Assembly (NCBI GenBank): GCA_947652115.1
Contig: OX393572.1
Coordinates: forward strand, 3,667,317-3,731,316
Source: Blastomussa wellsi
Taxonomy: Eukaryota > Cnidaria > Anthozoa > Scleractinia > Plerogyridae
Direction of reading: 5' to 3'
DNA length: 64,000 nucleotides
Positions 1-11,795 of this stretch are shown here, one piece after another (positions within the stretch are counted from its first letter, which is position 1; each line of letters opens with the position of its first letter). The position numbers were made by a program, and so were the translations under genes. The notes below the pieces were generated by a model that worked only from the letters and a program-made list of their open reading frames with translations, was not told the DNA's origin and searched no databases.

Positions 1-420
1 GTTTTATAACACTTAGAGTGACGATGGTACGAGATCCGGCAATAACAAACCGGCAAGTTGTTTCATTCTTCGCTGCGCGGTCTCCTGCATCCAAACGTTA
101 TGTATTCGAACACCCCGAAACAACACATCAACCAGACATATTATTCGGGCGAAGTCACTTACCGAACTAACAGCTTCATGACATGACGTCGCAGCTCGTT
201 CTAGAACCAGGACTCTTTTTCGTAGCCTGAACTCGCGGTCAACTTCATTGGGCGTGGCCGACGCGGGAACTTTAAAACTCCAGTTTATTTTGTAGCAAAA
301 AGGCGGCAAAAATTCAAAACATAAAATACCTGTAGGACACTTGTTTTTGTTCGCGTGAGCGAATATAAAATGTTCGATCTATCTCCTGGCGCTAATATTG
401 TGAATATTTTATTTCCATAG
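1..420. other. Left edge: intron upstream of the first visible SABATH exon
   Basis: No exon can be supported here. The first visible methyltransferase exon starts right after a pyrimidine-rich stretch ending in AG at 419-420, so this is most simply the 3' part of an intron whose upstream exon lies outside the window. A reading frame on the minus strand (13-309) exists and has a good donor-like GTAAGT complementary to about 157-162, but it has no ATG start and no recognisable domain. Confidence 0.5.
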
Positions 421-3400
421 GCAGAATACTTCGGTTCTGGAGCAGGCTACTTCACTTCCAAATTCTTAATTTCAGAGGAAAGTATAAAATATATTTCTCC
501 TCGAGTGATTGAATCCATCAAGTCCATTCCTATGATGGCGGGCGATGCGTTTACCATCGCCGAATACGGCTGTGCAGATGGAGGCACTTCAATGCAACTG
601 ATGTACGCATGCATAAAGGAACTGAAGAAATTGCATGGAAATGAGTTAGAAATTCACATTAATTATGAAGATAAACCGGAAAGTGACTTCAACTCACTCT
701 TTTATTTACTACAAGGTAAGGAGGAACAACGTCTAAAATTAAATAGTAAGGTAAAATATTGTTTTGTCTCCACTCCACAACAAATAACAACACAAACCTC
801 AACCAAATAAGTTTATTTTGAGAGGGCCTGGCGAGAACTAACCCGAACCCTATATACAACCTAACATATTCCTCGTAACATAAACATTCTCCAACGCTAA
901 GTTTACAATATAAGCAACAGATGAAGCTCAGTTATTAGGCCAACATTACAGACTGTACAAATCCTATATCCCCGAGTAAGCTCGCAGGCTTAAGGCTGGG
1001 GACCTAAGACTCATCGCATTATCCTCATGGAAGCTGGTACCCTTCTTGCAAGTTAGGCTGGGGAACTGCCAGTCTGTCATTACACATCTCATGTTAGATC
1101 TATATATGTCCCCAAGTAAGCTCACAGGCTTCTCGCCAGTAATGCTGGGGAACTACAACTGTCATTACACATCTCATGTTAGACCAATATATGTCCCCAA
1201 GTGAGCTCGCAGGCTTCTTAACAGTAATGTCGGGGAACTACAACTTTCATTACACATCTCATGTTAGACGTATATATTCCCAAGGAAGCTCAAGGGCTTC
1301 TTGCCAGTTAGGCTGGGGAACTACAAGTGTCATTACACATCTCATGTTAGACCAATATATGTCCCCAAGTAAGCTCGCAGGCTTCTTAACAGTAATGCCG
1401 GGGAACTACAACTTTCATTACACATCTCATGTTAGACCAATATATGTCCCCAAGTGAGCTCGCAGGCTTCTCGCCAGTTAGGCTGGGGAACTACAACTTT
1501 CATTACACATCTCATGTTAGACCAATATATGTCCCCAAGTAAGCTCGCAGGCTTCTCGCCAGTTAGGCTGGGTAACTACAACTGTCATTACACATCTCAT
1601 GTTAGACCTATATATGCCCCAAGTAAGCTCGCAGGCTTCTCGCCAGTTAGGCTGGGTAACTACAACTGTCATTACACATCTCATGTTAGACTAATATATG
1701 TCCAAAGTAAGCTCACAGGCTTCTTGCCAGTTAGGCTAGGGAACTACAACCTGTCATTACACATCTCATGTTAGACCTATAATTATATGCCCCAAGTAAG
1801 CTCGCATGCTTCTTAACAGTAATGTCGGGGAACTACAACTTTCATTACACATCTCATGTTAGACGTATATATTCCCAAGTAAGCTCACAGGCTTCTTGCC
1901 AGTTAGGCTAGGGAACTACAACCTGTCATTACACATCTCATGTTAGACTAATATATGTCCCAAGTAAGCTCGCAGGCTTCTTGCCAGTTAGGCTGGGGAA
2001 CTACAACCTGTCATTACACATCTCATGTTAGACTAATATATGTCCCAAGTAAGCTCGCAGGCTTCTCGCCAGTTAGGCTAGGGAACTACAACCTGTCATT
2101 ACACATCTCATGTTAGACTAATATATGTCCCAAGTAAGCTCGCAGGCTTCTCGCCAGTTAGGCTAGGGAACTACAACCTGTCATTACACATCTCATGTTA
2201 GACTAATATATGTCCCAAGTAAGCTCGCAGGCTTCTCGCCAGTTAGGCTAGGGAACTACAACCTGTCATTACACATCTCATGTTAGACTAATATATGTCC
2301 CAAGTAAGCTCGCAGGCTTCTTGCCAGTTAGGCTAGGGAACTACAACTGTCATTACACATCTCATGTTAGACTAATATATGTCCCCAAGTAACCTCACAG
2401 GCTTCTTGCCAGTTAGGCTGGGGAACTACAACTGTCATTACACATCTCATGTTAGACTAATATATGCCCCAAGTAAGCTCGCAGGCTTCTCGCCAGTTAG
2501 GCTAGGGAACTGCAACTGTCATTACAAATCTCATGTTAGACTAATATATGTCCCCAAGTAAGCTCACAGGCTTCTTGCCAGTTAGGCTGGGGAACTACAA
2601 CTGTCATTACACATCTCATGTTAGACTAATATATGTCCCAAGTAAGCTCGCAGGCTTCTTAACAGTAATGTCGGGGAACTACAACTTTCATTACACATCT
2701 CATGTTAGACGTATATATTCCCAAGTAAGCTCGCAGGCTTCTTGCCAGTTAGGCTGGGGAACTACAACCTGTCATTACACATCTCATGTTAGACCTATAT
2801 ATGCCCCAAGTAAGCTCGCAGGCTTCTCGCCAGTTAGGCTGGGGAACTACAACTGTCATTACACATCTCATGTTAGACCTATATATGTCCCCATGTAAGC
2901 TCGCAGGCTTCTTGCCAGTTAGGTTAGGGAACTACAACCTGTCATTACACATCTCATGTTAGACCTATATATGCCCCAAGTAAGCTCGCAGGCTTCTCGC
3001 CAGTTAGGCTGGGGAACTACAACCTGTCATTACACATCTCATGTTAGACCTATATATGCCCCAAGTAAGCTCGCATGCTTCTTGCCAGTTAGGCTGGGGA
3101 ACTACAACTGTCATTACACATCTCATGTTAGACTAATATATGTCCCAAGTAAGCTCGCAGGCTTCTTAACAGTAATGTCGGGGAACTACAACTTTCATTA
3201 CACATCTCATGTTAGACGTATATATTCCCAAGTAAGCTCACAGGCTTCTTGCCAGTTAGGCTGGGGAACTACAACCTGTCATTACACATCTCATGTTAGA
3301 CCTATATATGCCCCAAGTAAGCTCGCATGCTTCTTGCCAGTTAGGTTAGGGAACTACAACCTGTCATTACACATCTCATGTTAGACTAATATATGTCCCA

Positions 3401-5986
3401 AGTAAGCTCGCAGGCTTCTTGCCAGTTAGGCTAGGGAACTACAACTGTCATTACACATCTCATGTTAGACTAATATATGCCCCAAGTAAGCTCGCAGGCT
3501 TCTTGCCAGTTAGGCTGGGGAACTACAACCTGTCATTACACATCTCATGTTAGACTAATATATGTCCCCAAGTAAGCTCGCAGGCTTCTTGCCAGTTAGG
3601 CTGGGGAACTACAACCTGTCATTACACATCTCATGTTAGACTAATATATGCCCCAAGTAAGCTCGCAGGCTTCTTGCCAGTTAGGCTAGGGAACTACAAC
3701 CTGTCATTACACATCTCATGTTAGACTAATATATGTCCCAAGTAAGCTCGCAGGCTTCTCGCCAGTTAGGCTAGGGAACTACAACTGTCATTACACATCT
3801 CATGTTAGACTAATATATGTCCCCAAGTAAGCTCGCAGGCTTCTCGCCAGTTAGGCTGGGGAACTACAACCTGTCATTACACATCTCATGTTAGACTAAT
3901 ATATGTCCCCAAGTAAGCTCGCAGGCTTCTCGCCAGTTAGGCTGGGGAACTACAACTGTCATTACACATCTCATGTTAGACTAATATATGTCCCCAAGTA
4001 AGCTCGCAGGCTTCTCGCCAGTTAGGCTGGGGAACTACAACCTGTCATTACACATCTCATGTTAGACTAATATATGTCCCCAAGTAAGCTCGCAGGCTTC
4101 TTGCCAGTTAGGCTAGGGAACTACAACCTGTCATTACACATCTCATGTTAGACTAATATATGTCCCACGTAAGCTCGCAGGCTTCTTGCCAGTTAGGCTG
4201 GGGAACTACAACCTGTCATTACACATCTCATGTTAGACTAATATATGTCCCCAAGTAAGCTTGCAGGCTTCTTGACAGTAATGCTGGGTAACTACAACTT
4301 TCATTACACATCTCATGTTAGACTAATATATGCCCCCAAGTAAGCTCGCGGACTTCTTGACAGTAATGCTGGGAAACTACAACTTTCATTACACATCTCA
4401 TGTTAGACTAATATATGTCCCCATGTAAGCTCGCAGGCTTCTCGCCAGTTAGGCTAGGGAACTACAACCTGTCATTACACATCTCATGTTAGACTAATAT
4501 ATGTCCCCAAGTGAGCTCGCAGGCTTCTCGCCAGTTAGGCTGGGGAACTACAACCTGTCATTACACATCTCATGTTAGACCTATATATGCCCCAAGTGAG
4601 CTCGCAGGCTTCTTAACAGTAATGCCGGGGAACTACAACCTGTCATTACACATCTCATGTTAGACCTATATATGCCCCAAGTAAGCTCGCAGGCTTCTTG
4701 CCAGTTAGGCTGGGGAACTACAACTGTCATTACACATCTCATGTTAGACGTATATATGTCTCCATGGAAGCTCACAGGCTTTTGCCAGTTAGGCTAGGGA
4801 ACTGCCAGTCTGTCATTACACATCTCATGTTAGATCTATATATGTCCCCAAGTAACCTCACAGGCTTCTCGCCAGTTAGGCTGGGGAACTACAACTGTCA
4901 TTACACATCTCATGTTAGACCTATATACATACATACATACATAGATACATACGTTTATTGACCACTACGTCCCCAAGTCCCCACGTAAGCTCGCAGGCTG
5001 TTTGCCAGTTAGGCTGGGAACGACACATTCATATTACATTAAACTAGCATCACTAAGTCAAAACAATCTAGTTTATAGATAGTCTGGACTGGTTGAGATA
5101 CCAGAACAGAGACGCGGAACATGGCACTATTTTCATCCAACGCGAAATATTTGATATTATCCAACTCGGCCTGCAATTACGTCATACACTGATTTAAATC
5201 AGGAGCCAGACAGGCGAAAAATGCATGGCAAGAAACTTCACACGGAAATTCATAACAAATAGAATGGCCTAGACATACATTAGCGAAGACGGATGAAAAT
5301 TCGAAAACTACCAGAGCTGAGCGACCGCTTACAAAACTAATGCGGTCAGACGGAGGCCAGAAAAAACCTGCTAGAAAAAACCCCTGTGGGGGAAAAATGT
5401 GCAGGAAATCTGGGTAGGAACCATGGCTCAAGCTCTAACAGGTTAGAAGCCCATCCTACGAGGCTTTACAGAAAGTGAAAACGCCTATCTAACCAAGGAA
5501 TACCATCTGAAAAAGAACTAAACAAACAAACATTAACGAAGGACAGAACGCGGTTAGTTCTGAGGCCTAGATGACTACCACGTGTTATACCCAGCCTTAT
5601 ATTCCCCTGCATCACTACCAATGATTCCCCGGCCTGGAACCCAGGCCCTGTTGTATCTCGTGCCGACAAAATAGTTATTTCAGCCTACTTCGCGTGCTCA
5701 GCCGTCGGAAATAACATTTTCATCCAAAGGGAGGGCCGTAAAGCGAGATCAGATAGCTTATCGTACTGTATCTGGTGATGATAATGATGATGATGGCGAC
5801 CACGAAGACAAAAACGACGAAGATGACGATGACGATATTTTATATTTTTTAAATCATTTACAATACTATTTACAATCTTAAAATAAACGGCAGAATACAT
5901 AGAAATCAAAGTAGCAATTTGCACCTTTCCATATTACAGCTCATTTTCAATAATAGTAATAATAATAATAGCAATAATATTTTTTA

Positions 5987-6034
<48 letters not shown>

Positions 6035-9000
6035 TGTCGTGGGGGCTTTAGGAACAGTGCAGTTGCAGTTGCAATTACCCTATAAATGCAGAAGCATTGC
6101 TGCGGTCATCAAGGATATTTAGAAAAGTATTGTATGTGTGCATTCAGTGCGCCCGTAATATCGAGGGCACAGTTGTTGCAAATGACGCATGTGAGTCCGT
6201 TTTGCTCCCCAATAACGCTCAGCAGTGACAAATACTGACAAGGAAGGAAGTGGCAAACAAACGGCCTATAAGTTAATATACTTTCTTTTTGCTTCGACTG
6301 ATCGCTTGTGGAAGTATTCGTCAGGGTCACGAACGTTTTTGTTTACGTATCAAGAAAAAGTATTGTGCTTTTAATGAGCTTCCTGTATCAACGTCTTCAG
6401 GCGCGTAGCTTTAGTTTATTAAGGGGTGTTCGAATCGTGCTGAAAAGGAAAGGTAATAGTTATCGAACGTCTAGCAGCTGTATCTTGATTAATAAGCAAG
6501 TATATTCCCTGCATTTTTCAAGGCTCCCCTCATTAAATCCCGAGCGCCTGTTAAGAAAATAACTTGAAACGAGTGATTTTTAATTAAAAATCATTACAAG
6601 AACACTGGGTGCTGCGCCACACACTAAAGGTCTTGCTGTTTAATCATAGAGTAAACTTGAAATTTATAGCATTCTATGGTGCAGAGCCATAAATAGAACA
6701 ACAACTTCGTCAAAATCAGCGGCAAAATCGAGACATAGAGCACTTTCCTGAACTTAAAGTCATCGAAAGATTTTTGCGTTGCCTCGTTATTCCCCTTTCA
6801 AAGCGGGTTCGTCCGAACCCCTCGAATACCGCCGCCTACGCGCTTGCTTACCAGTTACATATAATCACACCGGTTTAAAGCGGTTTTCAAAAAAGTGATT
6901 GGTTTAAAAATCTCGCGCCACTTTTTCAGCAAATCAGGAGTAAAGTCGAAACCAATCTTGACTCGCGTGCGCACGTTTTCCCGCGCTTTGTGTCGGCTAC
7001 ATGTATTTACTTCGAGTCTTGATTGGCACACTGGAGTGTCTCCGTCCTTTGTGATTTAGCGACTGAAGGTAACCCATTGCCGGCCGGAAATCTCTTAATA
7101 CCACAGTCGATTATATCAATTAAAGTTATTAAAGTTAAAGTAATGCTAGAGCTACGCCCATGCATAAAATTTTTATTTATCCGTAAGGAGTGCAATATTC
7201 AATTCTGCTACTTCTATGCTGCTGAGTGCGAAATTAAAATTTAGGCCATGGCGCCATCCATACTAGAATAAACAACGCAGAGTCATAAAATCAAACTAAT
7301 CATCCTGACCAATCACAAACGACAAAGACAATCCAGTAAACCAATCAAAACGCGAAACAAATGCATGTAGACGACTCGGAGCGCGGGAAAGGCAAGGCCG
7401 TGAACCAAAACCGTGAACCGAAACAAACTCATGATCAACCCACATACGAATTCATATTGATGGGAGGCAGGCGCTCTCACCACTGCGCCAACCCTGCTCC
7501 CTGTAAAACAAAAGAAATTCCACAAGTCAAGGTATAATAAAGTAAAGCAAAACCTTTTCATTGAAGTACAGGAGTACCTTTGACACTAGACTGCTAGCAG
7601 TCCCTTTCTGGATAGTCGCGATAGCGCGAGAAACAGCCGAGAGCGCACAGCAGGGCGAGACTGGAGCGAGCAGAAAAATCGAGAACAGACTCTCCCCACG
7701 CCCCTCCTCCCATTCGCTCCAGTTTACTGCTTTCGCTCGCCTATTTCGCGTGACCTCGCGACTATCTAGAAAGGGACACTTTGACAGTTCAATTAATTTT
7801 TCACTTTGTAAAATACCATAATATTCTTTGTTTGTCCCCCCAAAATTTTGCATAAGCATTGTTTCCAGTTTCTCTTGGGACTTGCAACGGTGAGTCCCAA
7901 GAGAAAACAAAAACAATGCTTATGCAAAATTTTGGGGGACAACAAAGAGCATGATGATATTTTCCGAAGTGGCCTATAGTAACATCCTCTTTGCTTCCAG
8001 GTTTTCTCCGATGTCCCTCCAGCGCTAGCTACCTCGCCGATTTCCCGAATATTTTTGTCTCTGCGAATGGAACAAACTTCTATGATCAGTGTTTTCCCAG
8101 TGGGTCTATAAGCCTTGGATTTTCCTGCATGGCTGCTCAGTGGTTGAGCCGAAAGCCCTGCAACTTAACAAAAACACTGCTGCACTTTTTGTCTGAAGTC
8201 CCGGAGGAACGAAAAGAGTTTAGCAGGCAAGCTGAGAAGGACTGGGAAAGGTTTCTTTTGATGAGGGCAAGAGAACTTTCAAAAGGTATGACGAAGCTTC
8301 TATTGATAATTGCCTCGTAAGAAAGATAGAGAAATTTCCTTTAACATAAACGAGAGTGGTAGCTTGAGAAATGCGAAAAATGCTGCGGATATCTGTGCCG
8401 GCATGAGATGTATGCGAGTGTTCCCCCCTGGGGTCTCCTCTAGTGGAGAAAGAAGAAAAAAGAAAAAAAAAGGATGCACGTATTTTGATCGTGGACAGAG
8501 CCTCTCCGAACCTTGCCGCCTCGATTGCAAATGGCGACTTCAGAATTGGAAGTACTTGTGGTAACTGTTAATGTTCGTTTCCACACCACTATCACTATAG
8601 CAGATTTTTAATCTTACTTAACTCACAATATTAGGGTGCCCAAGCACACAGTTCATCGCTGATTACGTTGAATTCTTTTTACTACTCCTTTGTCTTGTTT
8701 TCAATTTGTAAAAGGTGGAAAACTGGCCCTTATTATGATTTCGGATGGAGGTTACAGCAGAAATTTGGACGGCTGTCTTTCACCATTTCCCATCTACGAT
8801 GGATTGTACAAGGTCCTGGAAGGAATGGCAAAAGACCAGATCATCACAGAGGTTCCTAATTTTCGAATTTTGTTTTCCTAATAATGAATACAAACAGTAT
8901 CATAGCCATATAAAATAATTAGGACTGTATAACAGTACCACTAAATGGCTTTGTGGCCACCCTCAAAATACTAAAACGTTAGAACCAGTCCTGTGGAGCT

Positions 9001-10552
9001 GCACTTTTTACAGCATAGTAAACAGTACCACACGAAGTACTGCTCAATAGCTTTCATTTGAATGGTCACACACCAGAGTTTTATCCACTGACGACATGCA
9101 GTGACTTAAAAGATAGAATCACCTTGTACAGCATGATAAGCAGTACCACAGGAAAGTACTACTCAATAGCTTTCATTTGAATGGCCACACACTAGGATTA
9201 AAAGACTTAAAGACTTAAAAGTTAGAACCACCTTGTACAGCATAATAAACAGTACCACATGAAAATGCTGAAAACTAGCTGTCATTTGAATGGTCACACA
9301 CTAGAGTTAAAAGACTTAAAGACTTAAAAGTTAGAACCACCTTGTACAGCATGATAAACAATACCACATGAAAGTACTGCTCAGTAGCTTTCATTTGAAT
9401 GGTCACACACTACTAAGTTAGAACCACCTTCAATTTCGTCCCACAGGATGAGATGAAAGGAATGACAATCCCCGAATATTTCCGGACACGGGAAGAACTG
9501 ATCAAGCCGTTCTCGTCAGACGAATCAGCAGTCAGTAAAGCCGGCTTGACACTTGTCTCGGTGGAAACAAAGAAGTTTCTACTTCCAGAAACGAAGCTGT
9601 GGCAAGAAACTGGAGACCCCAAGCTAGTAGCAAGAATGTTGACTGAGCAAACACGCGCTTGGAGCCATTCCATGTTATTATCAAGTAAGTAAAAACAGGA
9701 GAAATATAGCAGTTTTCAATTGTCTAGAACAAAAGTAATCAGGCTCGGGCCAATAATAGAGGACACAGACAATCAGTGACCCAGTGAAAGTCATCAAAAC
9801 TGCGAAGCACGGGAAAACGTCAACGAGGTAATCATGTTTCGATTTTACTTCTGCGTGATTGGTCGAAAAAATTGCGTGAGCTGTTTCAAGCAATCGTAGT
9901 AATGCAAGCCCAAAGCAAACGCGAGTTCAATTGAAAATCGAGTTGCAAGAGAACTCTGTGGCAAATAATAGACCAATGTTATAGTTCTTTTCAGCGGAAA
10001 AAATGGGATAAGGCGGGCGGAAGAAGAACCTTCTCACCCATGCTCACGCAAACGATTGAAATATGCAAAACAAGAAAAAGAAAAGAATGGGAAAATGACT
10101 AGAAAAAAAAAGGGGAAAGGAGAATTTGACAGGAACAATTATAAAATGGGGGAGCGCGGGGGCAAGTGCCCCCACGCGTATTCGTTTTTACCCCATTCTC
10201 CAACTCGTACGAAACGAAAGAGGCTTCTGCGGATGACTGAGAGAAAACAAATTGCATGTTAAAATGATATAACCTTACTGAACCGTATTCTTCTGGCGAC
10301 ATCGCAGCTCTCTTTGCAGCCGTACCCAAAGCTAAAACAATCACGTACAGTACTCGCTAGCTACACATGTACGCTAAATTCATTGATACTGTTTTTTTCT
10401 TGGCAGCTCTCAAAGACAAGCGCTCCAAGGAGGAGAAAAGTCACATTGTGGACGAATGTTTCGCCCGTTTGGAAGAAGAGATACTGCGTTCCCCAACGGA
10501 TTACATGACCAGTTTTTGGAGTACATTTATGATTATAGAGAAAGCTGTTTAA
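421..10552 (+). CDS. SABATH-family SAM-dependent carboxyl methyltransferase (5' partial)
   Basis: Exons 421-715, 8001-8285, 8715-8851, 9447-9684 and 10407-10552 join in frame (junction phases 1, 1, 0, 1) to give 366 visible residues and a TAA stop. SABATH enzymes are usually 350-390 aa, so only a short N-terminal exon is missing. Visible residues 46-57 (IAEYGCADGGTS) match the first SAM-binding motif. Residues 81-97 match the family's 'ND.P.NDFN.LF..L' block. Residues 125-148 (FYDQCFPSGSIS through AQWLS) match the 'SFYGRLFPSNSLHF...HWLS' substrate-pocket block, with the pocket Trp at 146. Residues 196-199 match the 'GG.+.L' strand. Known members methylate carboxyl groups of small acids such as salicylate, jasmonate, gibberellin or farnesoate; the substrate here cannot be told. 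The exon-3 donor (GAG|GTTCCT) is weak but keeps frame. Intron 1 contains the large minisatellite. Family call is firm; activity is inferred. Confidence 0.9.
972..5025 (+). repeat. ~85-bp minisatellite array, about 46 copies
   Basis: Each unit reads roughly AAGTAAGCTCGCAGGCTTCT, then GCCAGTTAGGCTGGGGAACT, ACAACCTGTCATTACACATC and TCATGTTAGACTAATATATG, then TCCCC. Unit length varies between 84 and 87 bp by one or two bases, for example in the C-run before AAGT and in ACTGTC versus ACCTGTC. It therefore does not hold a reading frame, and the repetitive open frames inside it are not genes. A distinct variant (CTTAACAGTAATGTCGGGG ... GACGTATATATTCCC) recurs near 1210, 1810, 2655 and 3165, so blocks of several units were amplified together. 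The edge units are the most diverged. The array ends beside a short (ACAT)n run at 4925-4950. It lies wholly within intron 1 of the SABATH gene. Confidence 0.95.
5941..6033. repeat. (AAT)n microsatellite
   Basis: An interrupted stretch of TAATAA units begins about 5949, and a nearly pure (AAT)n tract runs from about 5989 to 6033. It is intronic in the SABATH gene. A shorter imperfect (GAT)n/(GACGAT)n stretch lies just upstream at about 5775-5836. Confidence 0.9.
7400..7500 (-). mobile_element. tRNA-headed SINE fragment
   Basis: On the minus strand the stretch near 7466-7492 reads TGGCGCAGTGGTGAGAGCGC followed by CTGCCTCCC, a good RNA polymerase III A-box-like start. A B-box-like part is weak. 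It resembles the minus-strand element near 55860-55960. It is too degenerate for a functional tRNA. Confidence 0.55.
7599..7777. mobile_element. Inverted-repeat element (MITE)
   Basis: The left arm (AGTCCCTTTCTGGATAGTCG near 7599) is matched in reverse complement by CGCGACTATCTAGAAAGGGAC ending near 7776. Both arms continue inward with GCGCGAGAAA-type sequence. The element is about 180 bp and non-coding. Confidence 0.65.
7800..7975. mobile_element. Palindromic MITE, GGCCACTTCGGAAAATACC family, copy 1
   Basis: Two arms of about 70 bp form a hairpin: AAAATACCATAATATTCTTT plus GTTTGTCCCCCCAAAATTTT on the left, and the reverse complement (AAAATTTTGGGGGACAACAA ... TTTTCCGAAGTGGCC) on the right. 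The left tip is eroded. It sits about 25 bp upstream of the acceptor of SABATH exon 2. A second copy lies at 29484-29657. Confidence 0.85.
8930..9425. repeat. ~110-bp tandem repeat array in SABATH intron 3
   Basis: About four units contain GTTAGAACCACCTTGTACAG, CATGATAAACAGTACCACA and CTTTCATTTGAATGGTCACA. Anchor words recur near 9012, 9130, 9238 and 9348, so the unit is roughly 108-118 bp. The array fills nearly all of the intron between SABATH exons 3 and 4. The same family forms a second array at 61060-61310. Confidence 0.85.
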
Positions 10553-10689
10553 ACAGGCACTTGAGTAAGTCATGGCCAGATGATTTTAAACTAGGGGTAG
10601 TCTCTATCTTTCTTAGTTCGTCGAGCGTGAAGCGAAAATAGTATGATCTCCGTGTGTCAATCTGGATTTCGATCTCTCCAACTCAACTG

Positions 10690-11020
10690 CTTAGCTACAG
10701 CTTTACTTGAGGCCACAAATAATTGGGCTTATAAAATTGATCAAGGAAATATTAAATGCCGTTTTGTTTCTAGATCTTGAAAAGGCATTGGATACAGTCA
10801 ATTATGTTATTCTTGGGAAATCATTGATTTGGTGTCACATCTGGATAATCGCGAGCAAAAATGCTTTGTCAATGTTTCCCTATCTGATAATTTACCTCTT
10901 GGTTGCGGTGTACCTCAGGGGACAATTTTGGGTCCGTTGTTGTTCTTGATCTACATCAACGACCTGCTGAATTGTCTGTTGAGTTCGCAGCCATTTGCAA
11001 GTAATGGAATCACTAACTGA
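10690..11020 (+). pseudogene. Non-LTR retrotransposon reverse-transcriptase fragment (frameshifted)
   Basis: One frame encodes LDLEKALDTVNY, equivalent to the RT '.D..KAFDTV.H' block. After a frame change near 10830, the next frame encodes GCGVPQGTILGPLLFLIYIN, the canonical 'GVPQGS.LGPLLF.IYINDL' block of LINE reverse transcriptases. The catalytic YxDD region and everything downstream are missing, and the element is truncated at both ends. It lies about 140 bp after the SABATH stop, on the same strand, and is not part of that gene. Confidence 0.9.
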
Positions 11021-11795
11021 CTTCTGTCATCTGCTCAACGCAAACTATGCCTTCTAGTGTCCACTTATTTTTAAACACACGACATTCGTGAAAAGCAGTC
11101 TTATGTTTCAAATTATTTTTATATTTTCTTATTTTTAAGGAGTTAGTGAAAAACGTTTAGATTAGATTGGATTGTATTAGACTAATTTGTTCTTGTACTG
11201 ATGAATTTACCGTCTCAAAATAATTTTATCAGTCAATAAAAAAGCGTCTCAAAATTTACCGTACCGGGTGGGGGCGTGGGGGTGACTCCTATATGAAACA
11301 CACGGTTACGCTAGTCGGAAATTCTGATTGTAATCCCTAAAGATATTAATCTGAGAGTGTCTGAAGCTTTCGTTGACCCCAAAATATACAAAAATTTCGA
11401 CAATAAAATTTATATCTTTATATGATTACTTGGCGTGCAATCGTAAACGAGATCTTGAAGGCAACAAATTTTTGCGTGTTTGCCCGAAAACCGTACCCTA
11501 AGACTTTTTAATGATTGCCCATAATTGTCACCCTAGCTTGTTATTTCAGCCTTTCATTTTTGCGTTTCGTGCCAGCTGCTCCGCCGCGAGTTACGCATCC
11601 TCAAGCGAGGCGGAGATGGCATGTTAAAGGCGTAGCGCTAGCTCTGACTCTTCAGTCCCAAGTCGTCTATTCGGTACCCATCTCTCCCCGCTTCGTATGG
11701 CGCGCTGTATAAAGATGAAGGCGACTGGGGATGAGTCAGTTCCTGTTACATGTCCAGTACACGTGAACAGCACATGATTTTGTCGCTGCTGCATG

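Larger units (their letters stand above)
716..8000 (+). other. Intron 1 of the SABATH gene (7.3 kb)
   Basis: This intron runs between the GTAAGG donor at 716 and the TTGCTTCCAG acceptor ending at 8000. It carries the ~85-bp minisatellite (972-5025), short AT-rich microsatellites, a tRNA-like SINE fragment and two inverted-repeat elements just upstream of the acceptor. Open frames in 5100-7300 are short, without family motifs or splice partners, and I take none as coding. Confidence 0.8.

Noticed and set aside
13..309. Minus-strand frame at the left edge with a GTAAGT-like donor
   Set aside because: It has no ATG start and no known domain, and it lies in what is most simply an intron of the + strand gene. 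It cannot be supported without sequence to the left.
1176..3384. Repetitive open frames (units like SPSKLAGFLPVRLGNYNCHY) in the minisatellite
   Set aside because: Unit lengths of 84-87 bp do not keep the frame and stops recur. The frames are chance products of a tandem repeat inside an intron.
972..5025. CRISPR array
   Set aside because: The units are contiguous tandem repeats without unique spacers, in an animal intron.
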